Assembly: GCA_002339265.1 (NCBI GenBank)
Contig: DDKG01000075.1
Coordinates: 62,001-126,000 of the forward strand
DNA from: Massilia sp. UBA2604
GTDB taxonomy: Bacteria > Pseudomonadota > Gammaproteobacteria > Burkholderiales > Burkholderiaceae_D
Direction: 5' to 3'
DNA length: 64,000 nucleotides
Part shown: positions 50,080 to 59,710 of the stretch, one piece after another
Position numbering within the stretch: position 1 is the first letter of the stretch
How the letters are laid out: each line of letters begins with the position of its first letter
Translations under genes and position numbers: made by a program
The notes under the pieces: generated by a model
The model's input: only the letters and a program-made list of their open reading frames with translations
What the model was told of the DNA's origin: nothing
The model's database searches: none

Positions 50080-51465
50080 ATGAGTGAACTCGCGGAGCTG
50101 CCGCGCCAGATCGGCAAGTACCGCCTCGACGCGATCCTCGGCCGCGGCGCGATGGGCGTGGTCTACCGCGCCTTCGATCCGTTGATCGAGCGCACGCTCG
50201 CGCTCAAGACCGTCCAGCACCGCCTGGGCGACCCGGAGCAGGCGCAGGAATTGCTGCGACGCTTTCGCACCGAGGCCCAGGCCGCCGGCCGCCTGATGCA
50301 TCCCAATATCGTGGCGGTGCACGAATACGGCGAAGCGAGCGACCTGGCGTATATTGCGATGGAATTCGTCGACGGCCGCCCGCTGTCGGAACTGAGCGGC
50401 GTCGAGGCCTGCGCCCTGCCCCAGGTACTGGCCTGGATGCGCGACCTGCTGGCGGCGCTCGCCTATTCGCATGCCCACGGCGTGGTCCACCGCGACATCA
50501 AGCCCGCCAACCTGCTGGTCACGCGCGAAGGCCGCATCAAGGTCGGCGACTTCGGTATTGCCCGCATCGAGTCGTCCACGCTGACCCAGACCGGCGCCAT
50601 GCTGGGCACGCCCAGCTATATGTCGCCCGAGCAGTTCCGCGGCGAAGCCATCGACAGCCGCAGCGACCTGTTCTCGGCCGGCGTGGTGCTGTACCAGCTG
50701 CTGACCGGCCAGCGCCCGTTCTCCGGTTCCACCGCGGCCGTGATGCAGCAGGTGCTGACCCATGTCCCGACACCGCCTTCGCACCTGAATCCACTGCTGC
50801 CGGCCGCGCTGGACACGGTAGTCATGCGCGCGCTGTCCAAGGCGCCCGAGGCGCGCTTTTCCGATGCCGCCGCCTTCCAGCAGGCTCTGGAGGCAGCCGC
50901 CGCCGCGGAACCGGATGCCGACGCCACCGTGATGCTGACGACGCGCCCGGCGCCGCCCGCGGCCACGCCCGAGCCGTCCGGCCTCACGGCCGACCTGACC
51001 GCCTGGAAGCTGGCCGTGCTGCCGCAACTGGAAGCGTTACTCACGGCGCAGATCGGTCCCGTCGCGCGTCTGCTGCTGCGCCGGATAGCGGCCGATGCCC
51101 CGGACCTCGCCACCTTGAGCGAGCGGCTGCTGGAGCAGATTCCCTCGCCGACCGCGCGCGCCGATTTCGCGGCGCAACTGAAGGCATTGACGCAGACGCT
51201 GGAGAATGCGCCGGAATCCGGCCAGGACAGCCTGGCGCAGACTGCTGCACAAACGCCGCGCGCCCTTGACCCCGACTTCAGCGCCGTGGTGACGCACTTG
51301 CTGGCGCTGGAGATCGGACCGATCGCCGCCATCGTCGTCAAGCGCGCGCTGCCCCAGGCCGCGGACCGCGCAGCGCTGGTCGATCTGGTGGCGCGGCAGA
51401 TCGATGCGCCTGCCGCGCGCACGCGTTTCGCAGAGGCGGCGCGCAGGCTGGCGGATCAGGCCTGA
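50080..51465 (+). CDS. ppkA: Ser/Thr protein kinase, T6SS PpkA-like
   Basis: A 461-residue Hanks-type kinase. Gly-rich loop GRGAMGVVY (21-29), K43, HRDIKPAN (137-144), DFG (157-159) and SPEQ substrate loop are intact. A regulatory C-terminal half follows (about 290-461), mostly helical. In T6SS loci PpkA phosphorylates the FHA protein and triggers assembly; the FHA gene tagH is present at 58241-59587. The stop overlaps the convergent tagF end by ten bases. Confidence 0.85.
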   Translation: MSELAELPRQIGKYRLDAILGRGAMGVVYRAFDPLIERTLALKTVQHRLGDPEQAQELLRRFRTEAQAAGRLMHPNIVAVHEYGEASDLAYIAMEFVDGRPLSELSGVEACALPQVLAWMRDLLAALAYSHAHGVVHRDIKPANLLVTREGRIKVGDFGIARIESSTLTQTGAMLGTPSYMSPEQFRGEAIDSRSDLFSAGVVLYQLLTGQRPFSGSTAAVMQQVLTHVPTPPSHLNPLLPAALDTVVMRALSKAPEARFSDAAAFQQALEAAAAAEPDADATVMLTTRPAPPAATPEPSGLTADLTAWKLAVLPQLEALLTAQIGPVARLLLRRIAADAPDLATLSERLLEQIPSPTARADFAAQLKALTQTLENAPESGQDSLAQTAAQTPRALDPDFSAVVTHLLALEIGPIAAIVVKRALPQAADRAALVDLVARQIDAPAARTRFAEAARRLADQA

Positions 51466-52049
51466 GCAAGCATGGCGCCCAGGGTCGACGCGTCCGGCAA
51501 GGCGGCGCGCAGCACCAGGGTCGGCGCCACTCCAGGCTCACCCTCGCTCCAGAACACGGCGCGGCAATCCCGGGCTTCGGGAAACGCCGACACGGCTGCC
51601 AGCGCCTGGCGCGGCGGTCCGCCCAGGCGCGCCAGCGCCAGCTCGAGTTCGGCCAACGGAAGGTCGCCCCACATCGCGCACACTGCCAGGTCGGCCAGCC
51701 GGTCGAACCAGTCCATGCCGCTCGTCGCCAGGTCGAGCAGGCGGGACGCCGCGTGGTCATGCGGCGCCGCCAGGGTCAGCGGAAAATGGCGTCCGACCCG
51801 GTCCTGGCTCGGCAGCAGCACGCCGGCCATCGCCGCCTGGCCGCACACGCCGGGCGCCAGCACGAAGCGCCACAGCGGCGCCTGCAGGTAGCGCTCGGGC
51901 CAGTGGGCGCCATGGCGCGCGCGGCCCGCGTGTATCCCCTGCTGCAGCCAGGCATCCCAGACCGCGACGAAGTCCGGTGGCAGACGGCGCTGGACGAAGT
52001 CGCCGTGGCTGGCCAGCTTGCCGAACAGGCCAGGAGCGGCCGGACTCAT
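51456..52049 (-). CDS. tagF: T6SS accessory TagF
   Basis: A 197-residue protein of the TagF/ImpM (DUF2094) family: MSPAAPGLFGKLASHGDFVQRRLPPDFVAVWDAWLQQGIHAGRARHGAHW, and PSQDRVGRHFPLTLAAPH. In Pseudomonas TagF represses T6SS activity independently of the Ppk pathway. It is the last of the leftward tss genes and ends tail-to-tail with the kinase. Confidence 0.9.
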   Translation of the reverse strand: MSPAAPGLFGKLASHGDFVQRRLPPDFVAVWDAWLQQGIHAGRARHGAHWPERYLQAPLWRFVLAPGVCGQAAMAGVLLPSQDRVGRHFPLTLAAPHDHAASRLLDLATSGMDWFDRLADLAVCAMWGDLPLAELELALARLGGPPRQALAAVSAFPEARDCRAVFWSEGEPGVAPTLVLRAALPDASTLGAMLAQA

Positions 52050-52057
52050 TGCGAGTC

Positions 52058-55000
52058 TCACAGCGCAGCCGGGCAAGCGAAACCCGTGACCTCGCGCCGG
52101 AACGGATTGATCACGCTGCCTGCGATCAGCTCCCAAACCAGCTTGCGCCCGTCCAGGCTCAGGCCGAGGCGGTAGCGCTCGGGCTGGAGCGGCTCGAGCA
52201 CGCCGCGGTCGAGCGTGCGCAGCCAGGCCCAGGGACCGTCGCTGCGCAGCTCAGCCGCGATCCCCGGCGCCGCCAGCCGCACCCCGCCATTGCCCTTGCC
52301 GCTGGGGAGCAGCAGGGACACCGCCGCCTGGCCGGCGGCGGCCACTTCCTGGCCGTCGATCTCGAACCTGGCGCTCGATATGGCGGGGTCGAACGTGAGC
52401 GGGCGCAGGGTGAAGCGCAGGGTCGGCTGGCGCGCACCGCCAGCGAAGAACATGTCGCGCAGGCGGGCCCCGCGCTGGAAGGCGTCGAGCGCCGCTTGCG
52501 AAGCGCCGGCAAGATCGCCCGCCGCGCGCCAGCGCCAGCGCGCGCCGCCCATATCGACGAAGGTGGCCAGGTGGCGCGTGAAGAACTCGTCCATCAGGCC
52601 GGCGGGCGCAAAGAACCTGCCGAAATCGTCGGCGGTGGCGTCGCGTGCGCTGGCGCGGTCGACCGGGTAGCGCCCGGCGATGGCGTCGCGGCAGAACTGC
52701 GCCGGCCCGGCATTCCACAGCGCGTTCAGGCGCGCGCGCTCGCCGCCCTGGGCCAGGCTGGCGCCGGCGTCGTGGATGCCCTTGAACATGGCCGGCAGCG
52801 GCGCAGCCTGCCCTTCCCCGGCGCGCTTGAGGCGCACCAGGGCGTCCTGCGCCGGCGCCGGCGCGCCGCTGCGGCGCGCGCCTTCGGCGGCGTCGAAGTA
52901 CAGCGCGGCGTCCCTGACCAGGGCCAGCATCTGCTCGAGCTGGGTCGGCGCCGGGCCCTTGACGAGCCGGTGCAGCGGCGCGAAGTGCGTGTCGACCGGG
53001 TGCAGCCGCGGCGGCGGCGCGCTCTGCTGCTGGGCGCCGAACACCGACTGCAGCTGGCGCCGCGCCTTGCCGAATTTGTCCTGCACCAGCTTGCCGACGC
53101 CGGGCGGCAAGCCGTCGGCCTTGACCGCGGCCAGCGCCGTCTCGCGCGCGGCGCCGGCCAGCAGCGCGCGCAAGGCCGAATCGGCGCCGCCCAGTGCGTT
53201 GCTGATCCGCGCCGCGTCATCGAGACTGGCCAGCGGCGCCAGCCGCAGGTCGCCCAGGAAGGCGTCCCAGGCGCGGATGTAGTCGGCAAAATACAGCTGC
53301 AGCACGGCCTCGCGCGCCGCTGCCGCTCCCTGCGGGCCGCCAACGGCTTCACGGCGCGCCAGCACCCAGTCGTCGCGCGCGATGTCGGCCACCGCCAGCC
53401 AGCTCAGTTGGGCGAAGCGGCGGTAGCCGGCCACGCTGTACAAGCCGTTCACGCCGCGTCCCAGCGGCTCGCCGCTGGCGCGCGCCAGCACGCCGGATGC
53501 GTCGCGCCCCAGCGCCCGGCTGACGCTGAACTCGGGCAGCGCCTCCTGCGCCACCTGGCGCTTCGCCACGCCGTAGATGCGCTGGGACAGCGACATGCCG
53601 GCCAGCGCCTGGCGCGCCTGCGCCACCAGCGCCGCGTCGAGCTGCACCGGCTCGGGCGCATCGTCCTGCGCCAGGAGCGCCTCCAGGTGCGCCGCCAGTT
53701 GCGCGCGCTCGTCGGGACTGGCCTGCGCCAGGCTGCGCTCCCAGTCGGCTTCGACCCAGGCCTGCACCGCGGCGGGGTCGAAGTGCTGGCGCTGGCCCAG
53801 CATCAGGTAGACCCGCAGGGTCTCATACAGCAGGTCCTGGCCGCCCGCGTCGCCCTGGCGCAGCATGTTCTCCATGCGCGCCACGATGCGTGTCTCGAGC
53901 GTGTTGCGCAGCAGGCGGCGGTAGGCGGCCTGCGCGCCGTCTCCCAGTTTCTCGCCCTGGTACAGGCCCATGCGCTCGAGCAGCGCCACGTCGCGCTCGC
54001 GCTGGTCATACCCGGCGGGCAGTGCGCGCGCCGCCGCCAGCAGCGGCAGCACGCCCAACTCGTCGCCGTCGAGCGGCGCGGCCGCGGCCTTGCGCGCCAG
54101 CGCGGCGACCGCCGCATCCGACTCCTCGACCAGGCGCGCATTGCGCAGGTAGCTGATGCTCAGGGCCGCGGCCAGGAGCAGCGCCAGCAGCGCGCCGCCG
54201 GCCAGGACGCCCCATTGCAGCTGGCGGCGCCGGCGTTCGGCGCGCGGGTTCAGGCCGGCCAGCCCCGCTTCGCGGAAGATCACGTCGCGCATCAGGCGGG
54301 TCAGGAAGTAGCTGCGCCCGCTCTCCGGCCTCGGAGGCAGCGCGCGTCCCTGCATGCCGAACGACGCCGCCAGCGACGACATGACGCGGTCGATCGGGCG
54401 GCCCTCCTGCGTGCCGCTGGTGAAGTAGACGCCGCGCAGCAGCGCCGGCTGCTCGAAGCGGTTGGCCGAGAACACCGCCTGCAGGAAGCTCGCCAGCGCT
54501 TCTTCCAGGGCCGCAAACTGGCGTGGGAAGCCGTGGATCAGGGCGCGTCGCCCGAGGTCGCGTTCCTGCTGCATGCGCTCGAGCAGCCGCACCTGCAGCT
54601 GGGTCTCGAGCGCGCGGAATTCCGCCGGGAAGGCCGCCAGCGCCCTCGCCGGCGCGCCGCTGTCGGCCAGGGAGAACGTCATGCCCCAGACCTGGGCCCG
54701 CTCCTCGCGGCCGAGCGGCTCGAAGAATTCGGTGAAGCCGGCCAGCAGATCGCTCTTGGTGACGATCACGTACACCGGGAACGCCAGCCCCAGGCGCTCC
54801 TGCAGCTCCTGGATGCGGGCGCGCACCGCGCGCGCCTGGGCTTCGCGCGCGGCGCGCGGCTGCAGCAGCAGGTCGGATACGCTGATGGTCACGATCGCGC
54901 CGTTGATCGGGCGCCGCGGACGATGCTTGCGCAGCAGGCCCAAAAAGCCGCTCCAGGCCGCGCGGTCGACCTCGAGCTGGCTGTCCTGGGTGGTGTAGCG

Positions 55001-55537
55001 GCCGGCGGTGTCCAGCAGCACCGCCTCGTCGGTGAACCACCAGTCGCAGTGACGGGTGCCGCCGATGCCGCCGATGGCTTCGGGTCCGAGGGCCTCGGCC
55101 AGCGGGAACTCGAGCCCGGAGCGGGTCAGCGCCGTGGTCTTGCCGCTGCCCGGCGCGCCGACGAAGACATACCAGGGCAGCTCGTACAGGTAGCGGCCGC
55201 GCATGCGCCAGCCGGGATTGGCGGTGCGCAGCACGGCCAGCGCGGCGCGCATGCGCTGGCCGAGCGCGGCCAGGTCGGCCGCCGCCGGGTCGAGCGGAAT
55301 GTCAGCCTGCGGCGCAATGCCATCCATCAGCGCGCGGTGACGGCGCCGCGCCAGCCACAAGCGCGCGGCGAACCAGGCTGCCGACAGCGTCATGAGCAGC
55401 GCGATCAGCATCCAGCGCAAAGCAGAGCCGGCGTCCAGCAGCGGCGCCCAGAACCAGATCAGAATGGCCAGCAGGGCCAGTGCAAGCAAGGTCGGAATCC
55501 ACGGCTTGCGCAGCCAGTGGGGGATGAAACGTTTCAT
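52058..55537 (-). CDS. tssM: T6SS inner-membrane protein TssM (IcmF)
   Basis: A 1159-residue protein. Two TM helices (about 13-32 and 42-62), a cytoplasmic ATPase-like domain with Walker A GAPGSGKTT (127-135), a third TM (about 425-445), and a long periplasmic C-terminal part that joins the outer-membrane core. The IcmF pattern includes LDTAGRYTTQDSQLEVDRAAW and VYVIVTKSDLLAGFTEFFEPL. It forms the membrane complex with TssL. Confidence 0.97.
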   Translation of the reverse strand: MKRFIPHWLRKPWIPTLLALALLAILIWFWAPLLDAGSALRWMLIALLMTLSAAWFAARLWLARRRHRALMDGIAPQADIPLDPAAADLAALGQRMRAALAVLRTANPGWRMRGRYLYELPWYVFVGAPGSGKTTALTRSGLEFPLAEALGPEAIGGIGGTRHCDWWFTDEAVLLDTAGRYTTQDSQLEVDRAAWSGFLGLLRKHRPRRPINGAIVTISVSDLLLQPRAAREAQARAVRARIQELQERLGLAFPVYVIVTKSDLLAGFTEFFEPLGREERAQVWGMTFSLADSGAPARALAAFPAEFRALETQLQVRLLERMQQERDLGRRALIHGFPRQFAALEEALASFLQAVFSANRFEQPALLRGVYFTSGTQEGRPIDRVMSSLAASFGMQGRALPPRPESGRSYFLTRLMRDVIFREAGLAGLNPRAERRRRQLQWGVLAGGALLALLLAAALSISYLRNARLVEESDAAVAALARKAAAAPLDGDELGVLPLLAAARALPAGYDQRERDVALLERMGLYQGEKLGDGAQAAYRRLLRNTLETRIVARMENMLRQGDAGGQDLLYETLRVYLMLGQRQHFDPAAVQAWVEADWERSLAQASPDERAQLAAHLEALLAQDDAPEPVQLDAALVAQARQALAGMSLSQRIYGVAKRQVAQEALPEFSVSRALGRDASGVLARASGEPLGRGVNGLYSVAGYRRFAQLSWLAVADIARDDWVLARREAVGGPQGAAAAREAVLQLYFADYIRAWDAFLGDLRLAPLASLDDAARISNALGGADSALRALLAGAARETALAAVKADGLPPGVGKLVQDKFGKARRQLQSVFGAQQQSAPPPRLHPVDTHFAPLHRLVKGPAPTQLEQMLALVRDAALYFDAAEGARRSGAPAPAQDALVRLKRAGEGQAAPLPAMFKGIHDAGASLAQGGERARLNALWNAGPAQFCRDAIAGRYPVDRASARDATADDFGRFFAPAGLMDEFFTRHLATFVDMGGARWRWRAAGDLAGASQAALDAFQRGARLRDMFFAGGARQPTLRFTLRPLTFDPAISSARFEIDGQEVAAAGQAAVSLLLPSGKGNGGVRLAAPGIAAELRSDGPWAWLRTLDRGVLEPLQPERYRLGLSLDGRKLVWELIAGSVINPFRREVTGFACPAAL

Positions 55538-55544
55538 GGAACTC

Positions 55545-56891
55545 TCAATCAGAACCGGCCTGCCGGCGCGGTGAAGTGGATGCCGCCGGCGCCATGACGA
55601 CGATGTCGACGCGCCGGTTACGCGCGCGGTTGGCGGGGCTGTCGTTGGGCGCCACCGGTTCGGTGTCGGCGCGGCCTTCGCTCGAAAAGCGGGCGGCGGC
55701 GCCGGCGCGCTGCGCCAGCAGCGCCGCGACCGTGCGTGCGCGCGCCTTCGACAGGTCGAAGTTGGACGGCAGCCGCGCCGACAGCGAGGGCCGGGTGTTG
55801 TCGGTATGGCCGATCACCACCACCCTGCCGGGCTGGGTGCGCAACACGTCGCCGATGCGCTCCAGCACCGGCAGCAGGCGGCCCGACACTTCGTCGCTGC
55901 CCGGGGCGAAGCCGCCGTCGCCGCGCAGGGTCAGCACCGCGCGCTCGGCGCTGCCGCTCACGCTGACCTGGCCGGCGGCGATCTCCAGCGCCAGCGCGCC
56001 CGCCAGCGGCGTCGGGCCGGGCGCCGGCGCTGGCGCGGCCACCACGCGCGCCGGCGGCGCCGCGCGCAGCGCCGCCATGCGGGCATACACCGGATCGGAC
56101 GCGCGGTTGAGCAGCGCGCCATAGGTGAGCTGCAGCAGCAGCAAGACCACGCCGGCGCACACCGCCATCACCCACGGCGGCCAGATCAGCATGCGCGGCT
56201 GCGCCCGTTCGTGCCCGCGCCAATGCGGCGACAGGTCGTGCTCGCGCGGGCCGCGCTGCTGGTTGATCAGCGCCAGCAGGCGCTCGCGCAGCAGCGCCAG
56301 CTGCTCGTGGCCGCGCTCCAGCACCCGGTAGCGCCCCTCCAGGCCCAGCGCCAGGCACAGGTACATCAGTTCCAGCGCGTCCAGGTAGCGCTGCGGATCG
56401 GCGCTCAGCCGCTGCAGGACCAGGAAGAATTTCTCGCCGCCCCAGGCCTCGTTGTGAAACTCCACCAGCAGGCTGCGCCGGCCCCACACCCCGCCGCCCC
56501 AGGGCGTGCTCGAGATGGTCTCGTCGACCAGGGTGCACAGCGCATAGCGCGCGGCGGCGATGGTCTCGGCGTCGATGCGGGCGTCGCGGGCCTCGCTTTC
56601 GAAACGGCGCAGCGCCTCGCTCAACTGGGCGTGCAGGGCCGCCAGGTCGGGCACGCGCGCCAGGGTGCGCAGCGGCACAACGAGGTCCAGCAGCGGCGCG
56701 GCGGCGCGCGCCAGCGGATTCAGGCCGACGCCGGGCGGCGCCGGCGGGAGCGGCCGGCTTGCCGCCACCACGGCAGGCGCAGGGACGGCTGCAGGCGTGG
56801 ACTGGGGCTGCGGCGGCCGGCGGCCCGGCCGCGGGACCAGCAGGGTGCGGTCCGGGTCCTGCCCGGCGTCTTGGTATTCGTGTGGATTCAT
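55545..56891 (-). CDS. tssL: T6SS TssL (DotU) with OmpA peptidoglycan domain
   Basis: A 448-residue protein. A Pro-rich N-terminal cytoplasmic DotU domain (about 60-220: LAALHAQLSEALRRFESEARDARIDAETIAAARYALCTLVDETISSTPWGG), one TM (about 235-255), and a C-terminal OmpA domain (about 325-435: VSGRLLPVLERIGDVLRTQPGRVVVIGHTDNTRPSLSARLPSNFDLSKARARTVAALL) for peptidoglycan anchoring. Confidence 0.96.
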   Translation of the reverse strand: MNPHEYQDAGQDPDRTLLVPRPGRRPPQPQSTPAAVPAPAVVAASRPLPPAPPGVGLNPLARAAAPLLDLVVPLRTLARVPDLAALHAQLSEALRRFESEARDARIDAETIAAARYALCTLVDETISSTPWGGGVWGRRSLLVEFHNEAWGGEKFFLVLQRLSADPQRYLDALELMYLCLALGLEGRYRVLERGHEQLALLRERLLALINQQRGPREHDLSPHWRGHERAQPRMLIWPPWVMAVCAGVVLLLLQLTYGALLNRASDPVYARMAALRAAPPARVVAAPAPAPGPTPLAGALALEIAAGQVSVSGSAERAVLTLRGDGGFAPGSDEVSGRLLPVLERIGDVLRTQPGRVVVIGHTDNTRPSLSARLPSNFDLSKARARTVAALLAQRAGAAARFSSEGRADTEPVAPNDSPANRARNRRVDIVVMAPAASTSPRRQAGSD

Positions 56892-56892
56892 G

Positions 56893-58233
56893 TCAGGAAG
56901 CCTGGTTGCGGATCGCCCAGAACTGCATCTGCAATCCCGGGAAGCTGCCTGCGATATGCATGGCGAAGCCGGCGGAATTGGACAACTGCTGCCAGTAGTC
57001 GCTGCCGCGGTCGAGTTCGAAATAGGTGTAGCCGGCCAGGTAGGGCAGCTGGCGCGGCGCGACCGGCAGCGGACGCAGCGCGATGCCGGGCAGCTGCAGG
57101 TTGACCAGGTCGCGGATGGTCTCCACAGAGCCGATCTTGACCTGCGGCGGGAAGCTGCCGCGCACCAGCTCCGGCGCCAGCTGCGCCTGCACCGCGAGGA
57201 TGAAGGTGGCCGCGTGCAGCAGCGTGCGGTCGGGCACGACCGCCACCCGGATGCCGAACTGGCGCTCTTCGAGCGGGATCTGCACCGCGTGCGGGTCCAT
57301 CACCGCCGACAGCGAGCGGCGCAGGTCAAGCATGAGGGGCGCGAAGCTGGCGTCCAGCGCATCGTGGCGGTAGACCGGATACGGGCCTGGACGCTTGTCG
57401 GCGCGGGTGAAGGTGGCCAGCTCGCCGGCCAGGCGCACCAGCTCGCGGTACAGCGCTTCCGGATGCAGGCCGCTCATGCCGGCCAGGTGCGCCACCAGCG
57501 GCTGGCTGCGGTTGAGCAGCTGAAGCAGCAGGAAGTCGGCGATGTCGGCGGCGCCGGCGCCGGCCGGCTGGGCCAGGCGCGCGGCCAGGGCTTCGCCGCG
57601 CTGGTGCAAGAGGCCAAGGAGTTCGTCGAGGAAGCCCTTCAACACCGGCGCCGCGCGCACGTCGAGCGCCGGCGGACAATAGGCCGCATCGAGCACGACT
57701 TGGTTGTCGGCGCGCCGTTCGATGACCCGCGCCACGCCCAGCGTGACCCAGGCGTCGGCCACCTCGCTCGCCAGCGCCAGGCGCAGGCGCAGCTTGCCGA
57801 CCGTTATCTGGGCGCTGCTGTCCAGGCCATTGCTGTCCCAGACTTCAACTTCGGCGCTGCGGTGACGGGCGAAATTGTCCAGCCCGTGACTGTCGTCGAC
57901 CTCGGGCACGCCATGGCGCCGCACGGGCAGCGCCAGCACGATCGTGACGTCGCGCGCGTCCGGCGGGATGTCGATCGGCAGCGGCAATTCGTCCTCGCCT
58001 GGCGCCCCGACCGGGGTGCCGTCGGGCAGCACGCCGCTGAAGGCCGTCAGCGCCAGCTTGCCCAGCGCCAGCGCCTGCTCGTCGATCTCGAGCCGCGACA
58101 CGCCCCAGGCATAGGGCCGCAGCGCGCCGACGCGCGCCTCGAGCTGGGTCGCCAGGTAACGGTCATGCTGCTGGAGATGCTGGGGCTGGAGCAGCATCCC
58201 CTCGGACCACACTACTTTGCTTTGCCACGCCAT
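56893..58233 (-). CDS. tssK: T6SS baseplate protein TssK
   Basis: A 446-residue protein of the TssK family: MAWQSKVVWSEGMLLQPQHLQQHDRYLATQLEARVGALRPYAWGV is the diagnostic start. It links baseplate and membrane complex. The start at 58233 is chosen since it begins this motif; the next gene (tagH) stops at 58241. Upstream order tagH-tssK-tssL-tssM lacks a TssJ lipoprotein gene in between. Confidence 0.96.
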   Translation of the reverse strand: MAWQSKVVWSEGMLLQPQHLQQHDRYLATQLEARVGALRPYAWGVSRLEIDEQALALGKLALTAFSGVLPDGTPVGAPGEDELPLPIDIPPDARDVTIVLALPVRRHGVPEVDDSHGLDNFARHRSAEVEVWDSNGLDSSAQITVGKLRLRLALASEVADAWVTLGVARVIERRADNQVVLDAAYCPPALDVRAAPVLKGFLDELLGLLHQRGEALAARLAQPAGAGAADIADFLLLQLLNRSQPLVAHLAGMSGLHPEALYRELVRLAGELATFTRADKRPGPYPVYRHDALDASFAPLMLDLRRSLSAVMDPHAVQIPLEERQFGIRVAVVPDRTLLHAATFILAVQAQLAPELVRGSFPPQVKIGSVETIRDLVNLQLPGIALRPLPVAPRQLPYLAGYTYFELDRGSDYWQQLSNSAGFAMHIAGSFPGLQMQFWAIRNQAS

Positions 58234-58240
58234 GGATTTC

Positions 58241-59587
58241 TCAGGAATCGGGGTTGGGTGAAGGATGCCCGGCGCGCAGGCGCTCGACCTGCTGCGCGTA
58301 GGCGCTTGAAAACTTTTCGCCGAACAGGCGCTGCAGGTCTTCGTCGGCGTCGCGCGCCAGTTCGCCGTAGGAGTCGACCAGGCGATCCCACATGCGCGCC
58401 TTGCGGCTGGACGGCAGCAGCTTGTCGAAGCGTCCAGGCTCATGGAAGCGCCCCTCGATGCGCGCGGGGTCGAAGCGCTGCACGACGGCGTCCAGCGCGG
58501 CGCGCATGCCGGCGATCACGGCCAGTTCGTGGGCCTTGAGGTCGTCGAAGGCGCCCTGCACCGCCGCCTGCGGCGGCAGGTAGCCGGGCAGCGAAGCGCC
58601 GAGCATCTGCGTCAGCGCGCTGGCGGCGTCAGGGAAGAATTTCAACGGATTGTTGGCGCGCGGCGCGATCATCGTCATGTCGATATGGCTCTCGCGCTTG
58701 GTCAGCGCGCGCGCCACCAGCACGTCCATCGCGCCGGCCGTGAGGCCGTGCAACAGCTCGCCAGCCAGCCGCGCCAGGTCTTCCGGCGCATGGCTGGTGC
58801 GCAGCTGCGGCAGGCCCATTCCGTCGAGCAGGGCTTGCAGCACGGCGTTCCCGGCGGTCGGGGGCGTCGGCGCGGGTGGCTGTACGGGAAGCGGCGCGGT
58901 AGACGGCGCGGGAGGCGGCGCGGTCCTCTGCAAGTCCGCCAGCGGATCGTAGTCGGCCGGGATGGCGGACAACACCGGCGGTGGCGCGAACGCCTGCCGT
59001 TCCGGCGGCGCATGGTCGTGCTGGGCGGCGGGCCAGGCGCCATGCGCGGCCTTCCCTGCGCCGCCGGACAGGCCCAGGCCCAGTGGATCGTCGCCGCCCG
59101 CGGCAGCGGCGCCATCCAGGATGCGGGCGCCGGCCAGGCTGTCCGGCGGGCCGGGGTCGACCGCCGCCGCCGGCCACGCCGGCGCGAGATCGGGTATCGG
59201 AGCCGGTGCGGGAGCGGGTGCGGGCGCGGGCGCCATCATCGTGGCGTCGTCCGCGACCTGCGCCGCGGACGGCCCTTCCAGCACCGCCTGCAACACATAG
59301 TCGCCAACCACGATACGGTCGCCATCGCCCAGCGCGACCTCGGAGCCGGCGCCCAGCGGACGGTCGTTGACGATGCTCGGGTTGCTGCCCGCATCGGTCA
59401 GGTAGTAGCGGCCTTCGCGCAGCGTCACGCTGGCATGGCTGCGCGAGACGTACTTGTCCGGATCTTCCAGCACCAGCCGGTTGCCCGGGGCCCGCCCGAC
59501 CATGCCGCCTTCGGCATCGAACTCGGCCTGGAGCGGTTCAGGCGGCGGCTGGTCGCGGTAGCTCAGCACATGCAATCGCAGTTTCAT
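58241..59587 (-). CDS. tagH: T6SS FHA protein (TagH/Fha)
   Basis: A 448-residue protein. FHA domain at the N-terminus (about 20-95: GGMVGRAPGNRLVLEDPDKYVSRSHASVTLREGRYYLTDAGSNPSIVNDRPLG), a long Pro/Ala-rich linker (about 130-250), and a C-terminal ImpI/TagH domain (about 265-440: LLHGLTAGAMDVLVARALTKRESHIDMTMIAPRANNPLKFFPDAASALTQML). FHA binds phospho-threonine, so the PpkA-like kinase may act on or through this protein. Confidence 0.93.
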   Translation of the reverse strand: MKLRLHVLSYRDQPPPEPLQAEFDAEGGMVGRAPGNRLVLEDPDKYVSRSHASVTLREGRYYLTDAGSNPSIVNDRPLGAGSEVALGDGDRIVVGDYVLQAVLEGPSAAQVADDATMMAPAPAPAPAPAPIPDLAPAWPAAAVDPGPPDSLAGARILDGAAAAGGDDPLGLGLSGGAGKAAHGAWPAAQHDHAPPERQAFAPPPVLSAIPADYDPLADLQRTAPPPAPSTAPLPVQPPAPTPPTAGNAVLQALLDGMGLPQLRTSHAPEDLARLAGELLHGLTAGAMDVLVARALTKRESHIDMTMIAPRANNPLKFFPDAASALTQMLGASLPGYLPPQAAVQGAFDDLKAHELAVIAGMRAALDAVVQRFDPARIEGRFHEPGRFDKLLPSSRKARMWDRLVDSYGELARDADEDLQRLFGEKFSSAYAQQVERLRAGHPSPNPDS

Positions 59588-59710
59588 GTCGTTTCCCTGG
59601 TTTTTTCAGCATCGGCGTTCCACATGGCCGACAGGCGGCCGACGGGGGACCGCACAAGAGACTTACGCGGGGAATGGTGGGTTGGACGCAGCGTCCGCCG
59701 CACACGCGGA

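Noticed and set aside
51404-55597. A 1397-codon rightward frame opposite tssM
   Set aside because: Shadow of the GC-rich tssM gene, Arg/Ala/Gln-rich and without domains.
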